The notes under the pieces are model-generated. The model was not told the origin of the DNA. It worked only from the letters and a program-made list of their open reading frames with translations, and searched no databases. Of a DNA stretch of 64,000 nt, positions 25,519 through 34,435 are shown piece after piece. The first letter of the stretch is position 1; each line of letters starts with the position of its first letter. The position numbers and the translations under genes were made by a program. Origin of the DNA: a bacterium (lineage in GTDB: Bacteria > Sysuimicrobiota > Sysuimicrobiia > Sysuimicrobiales > Humicultoraceae); the NCBI GenBank assembly GCA_031082185.1, contig JAVHLI010000002.1, forward strand, positions 124,001 to 188,000, in the 5' to 3' direction.

Positions 25519-26196
25519 CTACACCTCCTCCTCGACCATCTCGCGCAGGTCGGGCCGCACGATCCGGCGCGGTCCGCCCGAGTGGCTCGCCTTCCAATCC
25601 CGGACCGGAATGATCTCCTCCAGTTGCTCCACGCGGCCCTGCTGCATCAGGCGATCGTAGATCAACACCCAGGCACAGGGGTTCTCCGGGGAAATCTCGC
25701 AGTGCCCGTCCTGGGGGCCCCCGCAGGGGCCGTTCAGGAGGCTCTTGGCGCACCGGGCCACCGGACAGATCCCGCCCGTCCGGTGCAATAGGCAGTCGCC
25801 GCAGGCCATGCAGCGCTCTTCCCAGATCCCCGGAGCCTCGGTGAGCCCCATAAAGGTGGTGTTGAGCCCTGGGAGCACCACCACTCCCGGGTAGCGTTCC
25901 CCGATTCCCTGCACGCCCACGCCGCACCCCAGCGACAGCACCGCCTCGGCCCGGCCTACAGCTTCGCCGACCTGGTCCAGGAACTCCCACTCGCACTGCC
26001 GTTGAACCACGGCTTCCTCGATTTCGATCTCCTGCCCCAGCGCCGACCGCAGCGAGGTGGCGAGGAGCCCTACTTCCTTCTCTCCGCCCGCAAAGCAGAC
26101 GGTGGTGCACGTCCCGCAGCCGAGCACCAACAGGCGGCGGAACCCGCGCGCCATCTGGCGGATATCCTCCAAGGGTTTCTGCTGTGCAACGATCAC
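25519..26196 (-). CDS. metV: MetV, methylene-THF reductase C-terminal-type zinc/iron-sulfur partner, copy 1
   Basis: A 225-residue Cys-rich protein of the MetV family. Motifs are VLGCGTCTTVCFAGG (about residues 24-38), RCMACGDC and the run GICPVARCAKSLLNGPCGG. MetV binds MetF and feeds it electrons from Hdr-type subunits in acetogens. It is followed by metF2 after five bases and preceded by hdrB after 16, so HdrBC, MetV and MetF are encoded in physical order of electron flow. The family assignment is firm. The exact cluster content is inferred. Confidence 0.9.
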   Translation of the reverse strand: MIVAQQKPLEDIRQMARGFRRLLVLGCGTCTTVCFAGGEKEVGLLATSLRSALGQEIEIEEAVVQRQCEWEFLDQVGEAVGRAEAVLSLGCGVGVQGIGERYPGVVVLPGLNTTFMGLTEAPGIWEERCMACGDCLLHRTGGICPVARCAKSLLNGPCGGPQDGHCEISPENPCAWVLIYDRLMQQGRVEQLEEIIPVRDWKASHSGGPRRIVRPDLREMVEEEV

Positions 26197-26212
26197 GGCT
26201 GAACCACCATCC

Positions 26213-27085
26213 TCATCGGGCCAGCGCCTCCATCATCGGTCGGACTGCCACCAGGTGTTTCCCGAACCCCAGGCGGCGCGGGCTGGCTCCCAGCGCCAGC
26301 GCGGTCAGCTGAGTGAAGAACACCACGGGTAGCAGCCTATCGAATCCCGCCCGCTCGGCCGCGGCACCCTGGAGCAGGTCCAGGTTGAGCTGGCACAGCG
26401 GACACGCGGTGGCGATGCAGTCGGCGCCAGCGCGATGCGCCTGCACCAGGATCCGTTGAACGAGGTCCCCTGCCAGTTCGGGGGCGGTGGCGGCCAGGCT
26501 GGCACCGCAGCACCAGGTCTTTCCCTGCCAGTCGGCCACTTCGGCGCCGCAGGCCCTGAGCACGCGCTCCATGATACCCGGGTTCTCCGGGTCGTCTATG
26601 CCGCCGGACCTGGGTATCCGCACGAGCAGGCAGCCGTAGTAGCATGCCACCCTGAGCCCGGCCAGGGGACGGCGGATCCGCCCTGAGAGGTCGGTCTCAT
26701 CCAGAACCGAGAGCAGGTGACGCACCCTGACCCCACCGTGGTAGACCACGCCCTGCTCCGCGGCGGCTCGCGTCATGGCTTCCGAGGTGCTCATCTCGTG
26801 CTCTGCCTGCACCAGCCGGTGGTGACAGGCGGCGCACGCGGTCAGCACGTCGGCCCCCAGGGCCTCGGCGATCGCGAGGTTGCGGGCAGGAAGCAGGACC
26901 GCCAACTCCGGGTCAACGAAGTGGGCCGAGCTGGCCCCGCAGCAGTTCCAGTCGGTCAGTTCCTTCACCTGGAGCCCCAGGGCGCGCAGCGTCTCGTGCA
27001 CGGAAGCCAGGTAGGCGGCTCCGGTGCTGAGCAGCGAGCACCCCGGGTACAGCGCGAGCGGTCTCTCCCCTTCCACCTGCATCAC
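26213..27085 (-). CDS. hdrB: HdrB-like subunit (CCG-domain protein), second free-standing copy
   Basis: A 290-residue HdrB. It starts ALYPGCSLL and has the first CCG repeat WNCCGASS with ACAACHHR, then the second repeat TWCCGASL with ACPLCQLN. The start overlaps the hdrC stop (ATGA). With hdrC and the split HdrA-like/MvhD proteins upstream and MetV/MetF downstream it completes a second Hdr complex tied to methylene-THF reduction. Confidence 0.92.
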   Translation of the reverse strand: MMQVEGERPLALYPGCSLLSTGAAYLASVHETLRALGLQVKELTDWNCCGASSAHFVDPELAVLLPARNLAIAEALGADVLTACAACHHRLVQAEHEMSTSEAMTRAAAEQGVVYHGGVRVRHLLSVLDETDLSGRIRRPLAGLRVACYYGCLLVRIPRSGGIDDPENPGIMERVLRACGAEVADWQGKTWCCGASLAATAPELAGDLVQRILVQAHRAGADCIATACPLCQLNLDLLQGAAAERAGFDRLLPVVFFTQLTALALGASPRRLGFGKHLVAVRPMMEALAR

Positions 27086-27654
27086 CGTCCACCCCGTTGC
27101 CCAATGGCCCGGAACAGGCGGCGCACCTCACGGCGCCGCCGGATAAAGTGAGGCCACAGGGCCAGCCTGCCGTGCCGCATGAGGGCCAGACCGGTGGGCA
27201 GATCCTCTCGCAGCTTTCCCTGCTGCAGGCTGAAACCGGCCGAGAGCAGTCCCTCGTGGGCTCGGCCGAACAGCCTCACTGTGCGCAGGAACCACTGGTG
27301 AAACCGTTGGATGTCCACCCTGGGAACCGGCCCACCCCTGGCCAGGCCCGCCTGGCGCACCGCGTCCATCACCCGCGATACATCTATCCCGTTCGGGCAC
27401 CGCACAGCACAAGTTACGCAGCCGACGCAGAGGTATGGCGCGGTGGCCCCAAGCACCCGCTCCTGGAGCCCGAGCTGAACCGCCTTAATCAGACGGCTCG
27501 GCAGCATGTCCATCGCCGGAGCCAGGGGGCAGCTACCGGTGCAGATGCCACAACCGAAGCAGAGCCCAACGCGCTCTCCGCTGGCTGCCTCAACTACCGA
27601 CGCCCAGGCAGGGTCCATCCTGTAGGGTAGCGCCCGCGCCTCAGGCGGTTGCAT
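27082..27654 (-). CDS. hdrC: HdrC-like iron-sulfur subunit, second free-standing copy
   Basis: A 190-residue protein with two [4Fe-4S] motifs, CFGCGICTGSCP (about residues 32-43) and CVGCVTCAVRCP (about 76-87), and a basic C-terminal helix. It overlaps the HdrA-MvhD fusion gene by 14 bases and hdrB by four. An internal ATG at 27618 is an alternative start that keeps both clusters. Role as for other HdrC: electron wire from the HdrA-type flavoprotein to HdrB. Confidence 0.9.
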   Translation of the reverse strand: MQPPEARALPYRMDPAWASVVEAASGERVGLCFGCGICTGSCPLAPAMDMLPSRLIKAVQLGLQERVLGATAPYLCVGCVTCAVRCPNGIDVSRVMDAVRQAGLARGGPVPRVDIQRFHQWFLRTVRLFGRAHEGLLSAGFSLQQGKLREDLPTGLALMRHGRLALWPHFIRRRREVRRLFRAIGQRGGR

Positions 27655-29485
27655 GCGCCGTCACCTTCGATGCTTCCCCGCTCTCCTGGGCCACGTCATC
27701 GCAACTTGCGCGCAGGAGCCGACCGAGCTTGTGCCAATCAACCGGGGCCAGCGACGCCACATGGATGGCATTGGGATCCAAACCCAGCGTGCCCGCCAGT
27801 GCGCAGGCACGCTCTACCATCCTGCGGGCCGTGGCAGGCCCGACCAGGTGCTCGCAGCTACGGTCGTAGCAGCCGCAGAGGAGGACCTGCCGGGCCCCGG
27901 CCGCCAGCGGCCGTACGCAGTGAACCGCCTCCAGGCGGCCCAGACAGGGCACCGGCACCACCAGGACCTGAGCCGGGTATGACAGGCGCAGCCTGCCCAT
28001 AGCCTGGAGTGCAGGGACGGCCGAGTTCGCGCAGGCGAAAACGACCACGGGGCGGCCGTCCAAGGGGGGTCCGTTCATCAGGGCGTCCAGCTCCGCCAGG
28101 AGCTTGCGGTTGGGGCTCTCCGTGATCTGGATCGCGCCCGAAGGACAGGCCGCCGCGCAGACACCGCACCCCTGGCAGGCAGCGGGCAGCACGCGCATGG
28201 TCTGGCCCAAGGCGGTGGTCACCGCCTGGTGGGGACAGACGCGCAGACAAGTAAGGCAAAAGGCGCACCGGTCCGTGTCCACTGATGCCCGAGCTGATAA
28301 CGCTATCACACCCGGTGCGGCGACCGAGAGCGCGGCCATCGCCGCGGCCTCCCCCTGGCGAACTGCTTGATCGGTGGTGTACGGGCCGCGGGCCGGTCCG
28401 ATAAGGAAGACACCGTTGCGTTCGGTCGCAACGGGCTCCAGAAGAACGCGCTCCCTAGGCGCCCAGCCACCCTTGCGGGGAGCCACGCCGAGTACCTCTG
28501 CCAAACCCCGCGCCCCCTGCAGCGCAGCGGTAGTACCACTGACGAGCACGTCAACGGTCTCGGTGACGGGTCCCAGGCCGGGCACCTCGAGCGTAACAAC
28601 CCATTCACCGCCCACTTCAACTATCTGGGGAGGCCCTTCGTCCATCCGGATGAACGTGACTCCGGAACCGCGCGCCTCCCTGTAGAGTTCCTCCAGCCCG
28701 CGCCCGGCGACTCCGATGTCGCGAAAGAGCACCAGCACGCGGCACCCGCAGTCCCGTGCCAGGTGCAGGGCTGCCGAAAGCGTTGACTCGGCAACCGAAG
28801 GCCAGGGATCGCCCTCCAGCAGGAAGGCCACCCTCTGACCGGCCTGGGCCTCGGGCGGACCCGCGGAAGCATCGCCTGCCGCGATCACGGCGCCGACCGC
28901 TTGACACTCGACGCCCTGATCAGTTCGGATCCTGGCCCTGAACTCACCGGCCTGCCCCTCAAACCGCTCCAGAGTTCCACTGACTAGGATCGGCTCGCAG
29001 CCCAGTTCCCTGAGGCGGGCGGCCGCAGCCAGGGAACCCGGGCCGGTTCCCACGACGAGCACCCGCCCGGAGGGCCTCACCTCAACATCAGGTACCGGAG
29101 GCATGCTCTCTCTGATACCGGCCGCGGCCGCAGCCACCATCCTGAGGGCCTTGGCAGTGGCCTGATCAGGTCGGTTATGAACCCAGGCACATCCTTCCCG
29201 CAGATCCACCAGGCCCATCCGGTGCCCTGCGATTCCAGCGGCCTTGGACACCTCGGCGACCGCCTCCACCGCCGCAGGAATCCCGCACGCCGCCACTACC
29301 AAGCTGTCGGATGCGGTCTCGCGAAGCCAGGACGCGGCCTGCACGCGGCCCGCAGGCAGGCAGAGATCGTGGCTGACCAGCGCCGACGCAAAGTCCGGCG
29401 CCGCGGCGATGCGCGCCGTGTCGAGGCGGCCGCAAAGCGTGCCGCCGCAATCGCAGACCACCAGGGCCGTCCCAGAACCGTTCAT
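27641..29485 (-). CDS. HdrA-like C-terminal half fused to MvhD
   Basis: A 614-residue fusion. Residues 1-140 resemble the N-terminal region of the second HdrA unit (VVCDCGGTL). Residues 145-430 are an HdrA flavoprotein fold whose dinucleotide motif is VVGTGPGS, so the third Gly of the usual GxGxxG is changed. Residues about 445-510 carry two ferredoxin motifs, CAFCLTCLRVC and CQGCGVCAAAC. Residues about 525-600 are MvhD-like (VFACANSA, VPCLGR, LLCGCYDRSCEH). The ATG at 29485 overlaps the upstream gene (ATGA). Together with the upstream HdrA N-terminal half it would rebuild HdrA-MvhD. FAD binding by this half is doubtful. Confidence 0.85.
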   Translation of the reverse strand: MNGSGTALVVCDCGGTLCGRLDTARIAAAPDFASALVSHDLCLPAGRVQAASWLRETASDSLVVAACGIPAAVEAVAEVSKAAGIAGHRMGLVDLREGCAWVHNRPDQATAKALRMVAAAAAGIRESMPPVPDVEVRPSGRVLVVGTGPGSLAAAARLRELGCEPILVSGTLERFEGQAGEFRARIRTDQGVECQAVGAVIAAGDASAGPPEAQAGQRVAFLLEGDPWPSVAESTLSAALHLARDCGCRVLVLFRDIGVAGRGLEELYREARGSGVTFIRMDEGPPQIVEVGGEWVVTLEVPGLGPVTETVDVLVSGTTAALQGARGLAEVLGVAPRKGGWAPRERVLLEPVATERNGVFLIGPARGPYTTDQAVRQGEAAAMAALSVAAPGVIALSARASVDTDRCAFCLTCLRVCPHQAVTTALGQTMRVLPAACQGCGVCAAACPSGAIQITESPNRKLLAELDALMNGPPLDGRPVVVFACANSAVPALQAMGRLRLSYPAQVLVVPVPCLGRLEAVHCVRPLAAGARQVLLCGCYDRSCEHLVGPATARRMVERACALAGTLGLDPNAIHVASLAPVDWHKLGRLLRASCDDVAQESGEASKVTAHATA

Positions 29486-30663
29486 GGCAGGCTCTCCAGG
29501 ACCCGCAGGGCGGCACCCGCGGCCCTCAGACCCTCCCCCACTGCCTCTGGGATGCTGACCGGGCCTCCAGCGGCGCCCGCCGCCACAATCCCCGCCGGGA
29601 GGTCGCATAGGAAGCCTTCAGCGGCCGCCGGCATGCCGGCGGCTGCGCCGGGCGAATCCATGCCGACCGCCAGCACCACCAGGTCGAAGAGCTCCTGGCG
29701 TCTGGTGGCCGTGGCGACGTCCTCGAACGTCAGAAGCAGCCCCCCGGGCTCCGAAAGCACATCCGCAGGGATGCCGCGCACCAGACGGATCTCCGGCGGC
29801 AGGTCGTTGAAAAGGCGCGCGATCCCTGGAGCGCACCGCTGCAGGTCCATGAAGAAGAGGGTGGCCTCCAGACGCGGGAGTTCGCGTACCATGCGGCCGG
29901 CCAGGCGCAACGCGGTGGGGCAGCAGACCTGCGAGCACCAGCCCCTGCCGGCGGCCAGGTCCCGGGAGCCGACACAGTGCACGAACGCCACCCGCCGGCT
30001 GCCGGGCATCAGATGCGACAGGTATTCCGGTCCATGCTGCCACAGGCCCCTCTCGAGATCCATGGTGGTAATTACACCCGGAAGGCGACCGTAGCCGAAC
30101 TGGCCCTTGCGCTCCGCCGGAAACGGCGCAAATCCGGTGGCTAGGACCACCACATCCGCCTGCACCGACTCCTCGAACGAGGCGTCATCCAAGAGGACTG
30201 CACCAAATGGGCACGCATCACGGCAGATCACGCAGTCCTCGCCCCGGGCGCGCAGGCACGCCTCCTGGTCCAGAACGTAGGCCAGGGGCAGCGCCTGGGG
30301 GTGGGGCTGGGCAATCGCGGCAACCGGACACACATCGGCACACCGGCCGCACCCGGTACAGTGCGATATGTCCACGCCCCGTGGCCGGTAGGCCAGGCGA
30401 ACGGCGAAGCTGCCCGGCCCACCTTCGATCCTCAGAACCTGCGTGTCCACCCGCAGCGTTACGCCGGTGCCGGGTTGCATCGTCCGGCCGGACCGGGCTG
30501 CCAGGCAAACCCCGCACAGGTTACAGTCGGTTGCTGCCTTGCAGGCATAGCAGGCCGCCCATCCGCCGATCACCGGCCCTTGTTCGGCCAGCAGCACAGG
30601 AATCCCCCTGGCGGCCAGGGCCTGCGCCGCGGTCAGACCGGCGGGTCCGGCCCCCACCACCAA
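29482..30663 (-). CDS. HdrA-like FAD/iron-sulfur protein (N-terminal half of a split HdrA)
   Basis: About 393 residues. It starts at VVGAGPAG (FAD motif), then a Cys-rich loop CYACKAATDCNLCGVC, a ferredoxin motif CTGCGRCADVC, a second cluster CVICRDACP and the HdrA marks VATGFAPF-like VLATGF and HCVGSRD with CSQVCC. It is shorter than normal HdrA and lacks the C-terminal ferredoxins, which are on the next gene. No ATG start fits: a TTG (30663) or GTG (30660) just before the FAD motif is the first usable codon after fhs ends at 30681, with no clear Shine-Dalgarno. The only in-frame ATG (30780) lies 100 bases inside fhs. The true start is therefore uncertain, and coupled re-initiation after fhs is possible. 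Confidence 0.8.
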   Translation of the reverse strand: MVVGAGPAGLTAAQALAARGIPVLLAEQGPVIGGWAACYACKAATDCNLCGVCLAARSGRTMQPGTGVTLRVDTQVLRIEGGPGSFAVRLAYRPRGVDISHCTGCGRCADVCPVAAIAQPHPQALPLAYVLDQEACLRARGEDCVICRDACPFGAVLLDDASFEESVQADVVVLATGFAPFPAERKGQFGYGRLPGVITTMDLERGLWQHGPEYLSHLMPGSRRVAFVHCVGSRDLAAGRGWCSQVCCPTALRLAGRMVRELPRLEATLFFMDLQRCAPGIARLFNDLPPEIRLVRGIPADVLSEPGGLLLTFEDVATATRRQELFDLVVLAVGMDSPGAAAGMPAAAEGFLCDLPAGIVAAGAAGGPVSIPEAVGEGLRAAGAALRVLESLP

Positions 30664-30680
30664 CGCGGTGCGGGCATGGG

Positions 30681-32390
30681 TTAGAACAGCCCCACCACCT
30701 TCCCCGTCTTCGGGTCTATGTCCACCTTGGTGGCCGCCGGGGCCTTGGGCAGTCCGGGCATGGTGCGCATCTGTCCGCACAACGGATAGAGGAATCCGGC
30801 GCCTACCGAGGCACGGATGTCTCGCACCGTCACACGGAAGCCCCGGGGCCGGTTCTTGAGTGCCGGGTTGTCCGAGAGCGATAGGTGCGACTTGGCCATG
30901 CAGATGGGCAGCTTGTCGTAGCCAAACTTGGTGTAAAGCTTGATCTTGGCCTCCGCGGCCGGTTCGAAGTCCACCCCGTCGGCACCGTAGATCTTGGTGG
31001 CGATGGTCTCGATCTTCTCGCGGATCGGCATCTCCAGCGGGTAGAGGAACTGCATGTGGCTGGGCTGCCCGGTGGCCTTCACCACTGCCTTGGCCAGCTC
31101 CAGCGCGCCTTCGCCGCCCCGGGCGTGGTGATCGCTGGTAACGGCGTCCACAGCGCCGGCGGCCAGAGAGGCCTCGCGGACGGCGGCGATCTCGCGCTCG
31201 GTGTCGGTGGGGAACAGGTTGATGGCCACGACCACCGGCAGGCCGTGCAGCCGCATGTTCTCGATGTGCTTCTGGAGGTTCTCACACCCGCGTGTGACCG
31301 CCTCGACATTCTCGCTGACCAGCTCGGGCGGAAGCGGCCGGCCGGGGACAACGCGGCCCACGCCTCCGTGCATCTTCAGAGCCCGGATGGTCGCCACCAC
31401 CACGGCCGCGTCCAACTTGAGACCCGAGTACCGGCACTTGACGTTGAGCATCTTCTCGGCGCCGATATCCGCCCCGAACCCGCTCTCCGTGACCACGTAG
31501 TCGGCCAGCTTGACGGCGATCTTGTCCGCCACGATTGAGTTATTGCCGTGGGCGATGTTGGCGAACGGCCCGGCGTGGACGATGACCGGCGTGTTCTCCA
31601 AGGTCTGGATCAACGTCGGCATCATGGCGTCCTTGAGCAGCACCGCCATGGCGCCGGCTGCCTTGAGGTCCTCGGCCGTCACCGGGTTGCCTTCTTCGTT
31701 GGTTCCAATGACGATCCGGCTCAGGCGGGCCCGCAGATCGCGCATGTCGCTGGCCAGCGCCAGGATCGCCATGACCTCGGAGGCCACGGTGATGTCGAAC
31801 CCGGTCGCGCGGGGCCGGCCGTCGTCCTTGGTGCCCAGGCCGATGACGATGTGGCGCAGCGCCCGGTCGCTGATGTCCATCACCCGCGGCCAGGTGATCG
31901 AGTACGGGTCAATCTTGAGATCGTTGCCCTGCATGATGTGATTGTCAATCATCGCCGCCAGCAGGTTGTGGGCGACGCCGACCGCGTGGATGTCGCCGGT
32001 GAAGTGCAGGTTGAAGTCCTCCATAGGAATCGCCTGCGAGTGGCCGCCACCGGCGGCGCCGCCCTTGATGCCGAAGGTGGGCCCCATCGAGGGCTGTCGG
32101 AGGGCGTTGATGGTCTTGTGGCCCAGCTTGTTCAGGGCCATCCCCAGACCGACCGCGGTCGTCGTCTTCCCCTCGCCCAGCGGAGTCGGGGTGATGGCGG
32201 TAACCATGATGTACTTGCCGCTGGGCCGGTCGGCCAGGCGTTCCATCACGTCGAGGTGGATCTTGGCCTTGTACTTCCCGTACATGTCGAGGTCGTCCTC
32301 GGTCAGTCCAAGGCGCCCGGCGATCTCCAACACTGGCAGGAGCTTGGCCTCCTGGGCAATCTCGAGGTCGCTCTTGATCTTGCTGCTCAT
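30681..32390 (-). CDS. fhs: Formate-tetrahydrofolate ligase
   Basis: A 569-residue Fhs. Landmarks are the P-loop region TPLGEGKTTTAVGLG, RQPSMGPTFGIKGGAAGGG, the substrate loop EDFNLHFTGD and VVPGRPLPPE. It makes 10-formyl-THF from formate, THF and ATP, the step that follows formate dehydrogenase in the methyl branch. The ATG at 32390 overlaps the metV2 stop (ATGA). The longer frame upstream is a metV2 shadow. Length matches the family. Confidence 0.97.
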   Translation of the reverse strand: MSSKIKSDLEIAQEAKLLPVLEIAGRLGLTEDDLDMYGKYKAKIHLDVMERLADRPSGKYIMVTAITPTPLGEGKTTTAVGLGMALNKLGHKTINALRQPSMGPTFGIKGGAAGGGHSQAIPMEDFNLHFTGDIHAVGVAHNLLAAMIDNHIMQGNDLKIDPYSITWPRVMDISDRALRHIVIGLGTKDDGRPRATGFDITVASEVMAILALASDMRDLRARLSRIVIGTNEEGNPVTAEDLKAAGAMAVLLKDAMMPTLIQTLENTPVIVHAGPFANIAHGNNSIVADKIAVKLADYVVTESGFGADIGAEKMLNVKCRYSGLKLDAAVVVATIRALKMHGGVGRVVPGRPLPPELVSENVEAVTRGCENLQKHIENMRLHGLPVVVAINLFPTDTEREIAAVREASLAAGAVDAVTSDHHARGGEGALELAKAVVKATGQPSHMQFLYPLEMPIREKIETIATKIYGADGVDFEPAAEAKIKLYTKFGYDKLPICMAKSHLSLSDNPALKNRPRGFRVTVRDIRASVGAGFLYPLCGQMRTMPGLPKAPAATKVDIDPKTGKVVGLF

Positions 32391-33076
32391 GCGGTTACCT
32401 CCTCGATGGGTGTTCTTACGTCCTCTCGCACGACCTGCCGCGGCCTGCCGACCGCGGCTTCCGACCAGTCCTTGGGTTCCATTATGGCGCGGAGGGTCTC
32501 CATCTCCCCCAATGCCTGAAGTCGGTTGAAGATGAGCAGCCACGCGCAGTCCACGGCGGCATCCACCTCGCACTTCCCGTCGCGGTATCCTCCGCAGGGC
32601 CCATTGAGCAACCCCTTCGAGCAGCGCGCGATCGGGCAGATGCCGCCGGTGCGGTCGAGGACGCAATCGCCGCACCCGCGGCACCGCTCGGCCCACACCC
32701 CGGGCTGGAGGGTGATCCCCATGAACTTGGTGTCCAGCAGCGGGAACACGCGGCGGTGGGGGAATGTCTCCGCCATCAACTGCACCCCACACCCGCACCC
32801 CAGCGAGAAGACCGCCTCGGCCGCTTCCACCTGGGAGGCCAGCGGCAGGAGGAACTCCTGGTCGCACTGACGGTGCACGGTGGCCTCGGCTATCTCGATG
32901 GACGCACCGTGCGTGCCGCGGGCCAGCCGTGCCAGCGAGCTGAGGACGGCCACCTCACGCTCTCCGCCGGCGAGGCATACCGACACACAGCTCGCGCAAC
33001 CGACCACCAGCACCCGCTGGTACGGCGCCATCATCTTGAGAACGGCCTCCAGGGGCTTCTGCTCGGCTACGATCAT
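32387..33076 (-). CDS. metV: MetV-like protein, copy 2
   Basis: A 229-residue paralogue of metV1 with VVGCASCVSVCLAGG, RCRGCGDC and GICPIARCSKGLLNGPCGG. All Cys motifs are kept. It sits between folC and fhs and not beside a metF, so its partner could be MetF1 (22830-23714) or either MetF. Two metV and two metF genes in one operon suggest two reductase complexes with different electron donors, an inference from gene count. Confidence 0.88.
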   Translation of the reverse strand: MIVAEQKPLEAVLKMMAPYQRVLVVGCASCVSVCLAGGEREVAVLSSLARLARGTHGASIEIAEATVHRQCDQEFLLPLASQVEAAEAVFSLGCGCGVQLMAETFPHRRVFPLLDTKFMGITLQPGVWAERCRGCGDCVLDRTGGICPIARCSKGLLNGPCGGYRDGKCEVDAAVDCAWLLIFNRLQALGEMETLRAIMEPKDWSEAAVGRPRQVVREDVRTPIEEVTA

Positions 33077-33085
33077 GGCGCCCTC

Positions 33086-34420
33086 CTATCTCGCCTGGAG
33101 CGCAGGAGCGGCAGCCAGGTGGGCGAGCACCGGGCCGGCCACATGGAACGAGCCAGTCACGCAGACAACGTCCTCAGGGGAGGCGGCCTCGAGCGCAAAC
33201 TCGAGAGCATCCACCGGGTCCTCGACGATGCGGATGTCGGTAACCCACGGACAGAACGCGATCGCCACCTCGGCCGGCGGCAGCGCACGGTCGTCGTCGG
33301 CCCTGGTCGCAACGACAACCGAGGCCCGGGGGGCGATGATGCGGGCGATGCCAGCCAGGTCCTTGTTGCCCAGCACCCCGATCACCAACGCGATGCGGCG
33401 CCCGGGGAAGACCTCGTCCAGCACGTTGCGCAGCGCCTGGAACGAGACGGCGTTGTGGGCCACGTCCACGATCAGGGTGGGGCAGCATTGACGAACCACC
33501 TCGATCCGGGCAGGCCAGCGCAGGCCGGCAAGGCCTGCGCGCACCGCCGCCTCAGGCACCGCAAACCCCGCGGCTTCCAGCGCCTCAACCGCGCCGATGG
33601 CGGTAGCGGCGTTGAGGGACTGATGCCGCCCCAGCAGGGGCACCGCCAGGTCCCTGTAAGAGCGCCGTTGCCCGCACACGGTGACGCGGATCCCTCCCAG
33701 GCCGGACCGCAGCGTCCGGTAGCGAATCTCACGGCCCACCCGGATCAGCGTGGCACCCTTGGATACCGCTGCCGCCTCGATCACCTCGGATGCCACTGCC
33801 GGCTGGGGCACGGTGACAACCCTACCGGCCGGCCGGATGATGCCGGTGTCTTCCTCCGCGATGCGCCGAAGGCTGTTGCCCAGCAGGTCGGTGTGGTCGT
33901 ACCCCACGGTGGCGATGACCGAGACGACCGGATTCACCACGTTGGTGGCATCTAGGCGCCCCCCTATGCCGACCTCTACGACGGCGAGATCCACCGCCCC
34001 TCGGGCGAAGTACATGAACGCGACCGCGGCCGAAACCTCAAAGTAGGTCGGGGGCCAGCCCGGCCCGCCCTCTCCCCGGACGACCGCATCGCGCGCCTCG
34101 CCCACAAGTAGGGACAGTTCCTCCGGCGAGATCAGCTCCCAGTTGATTCGCATCCGCTCGCGAAAGTCCACAAGGTGCGGCTTGGTGTAGAGACCCACCC
34201 GGTAGCCGGCGGATTGCACCATCGAGGCGATCATCGCCGCGGTGGATCCCTTGCCCTTCGTCCCCGCGACAAGCACCGCCGGGAATCTCCCCTCGGGGTT
34301 GCCGAGCAGACCGCAGAGATGCCGCATGCGGTCCATCTTGATGGGCAAATACGGCGCCGGTTGAGAAGGCCGGCCGGCGATCAGCCCGTTGAGGTAGGCG
34401 AGCGACTCCTCGTTGTTCAT
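33086..34420 (-). CDS. folC: Folylpolyglutamate / dihydrofolate synthase
   Basis: A 444-residue Mur-ligase-family enzyme. The P-loop GTKGKGST (about residues 53-60), the TKPHLVDFRERM region and VVEVGIGGRLDATN are typical FolC marks. It adds glutamates to folates, raising affinity for THF enzymes. Its presence between acsE and metV2, with gaps of 15 and 9 bases, ties folate polyglutamylation to expression of the WLP. Confidence 0.94.
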   Translation of the reverse strand: MNNEESLAYLNGLIAGRPSQPAPYLPIKMDRMRHLCGLLGNPEGRFPAVLVAGTKGKGSTAAMIASMVQSAGYRVGLYTKPHLVDFRERMRINWELISPEELSLLVGEARDAVVRGEGGPGWPPTYFEVSAAVAFMYFARGAVDLAVVEVGIGGRLDATNVVNPVVSVIATVGYDHTDLLGNSLRRIAEEDTGIIRPAGRVVTVPQPAVASEVIEAAAVSKGATLIRVGREIRYRTLRSGLGGIRVTVCGQRRSYRDLAVPLLGRHQSLNAATAIGAVEALEAAGFAVPEAAVRAGLAGLRWPARIEVVRQCCPTLIVDVAHNAVSFQALRNVLDEVFPGRRIALVIGVLGNKDLAGIARIIAPRASVVVATRADDDRALPPAEVAIAFCPWVTDIRIVEDPVDALEFALEAASPEDVVCVTGSFHVAGPVLAHLAAAPALQAR

Positions 34421-34435
34421 CCCAACACCCTACAG

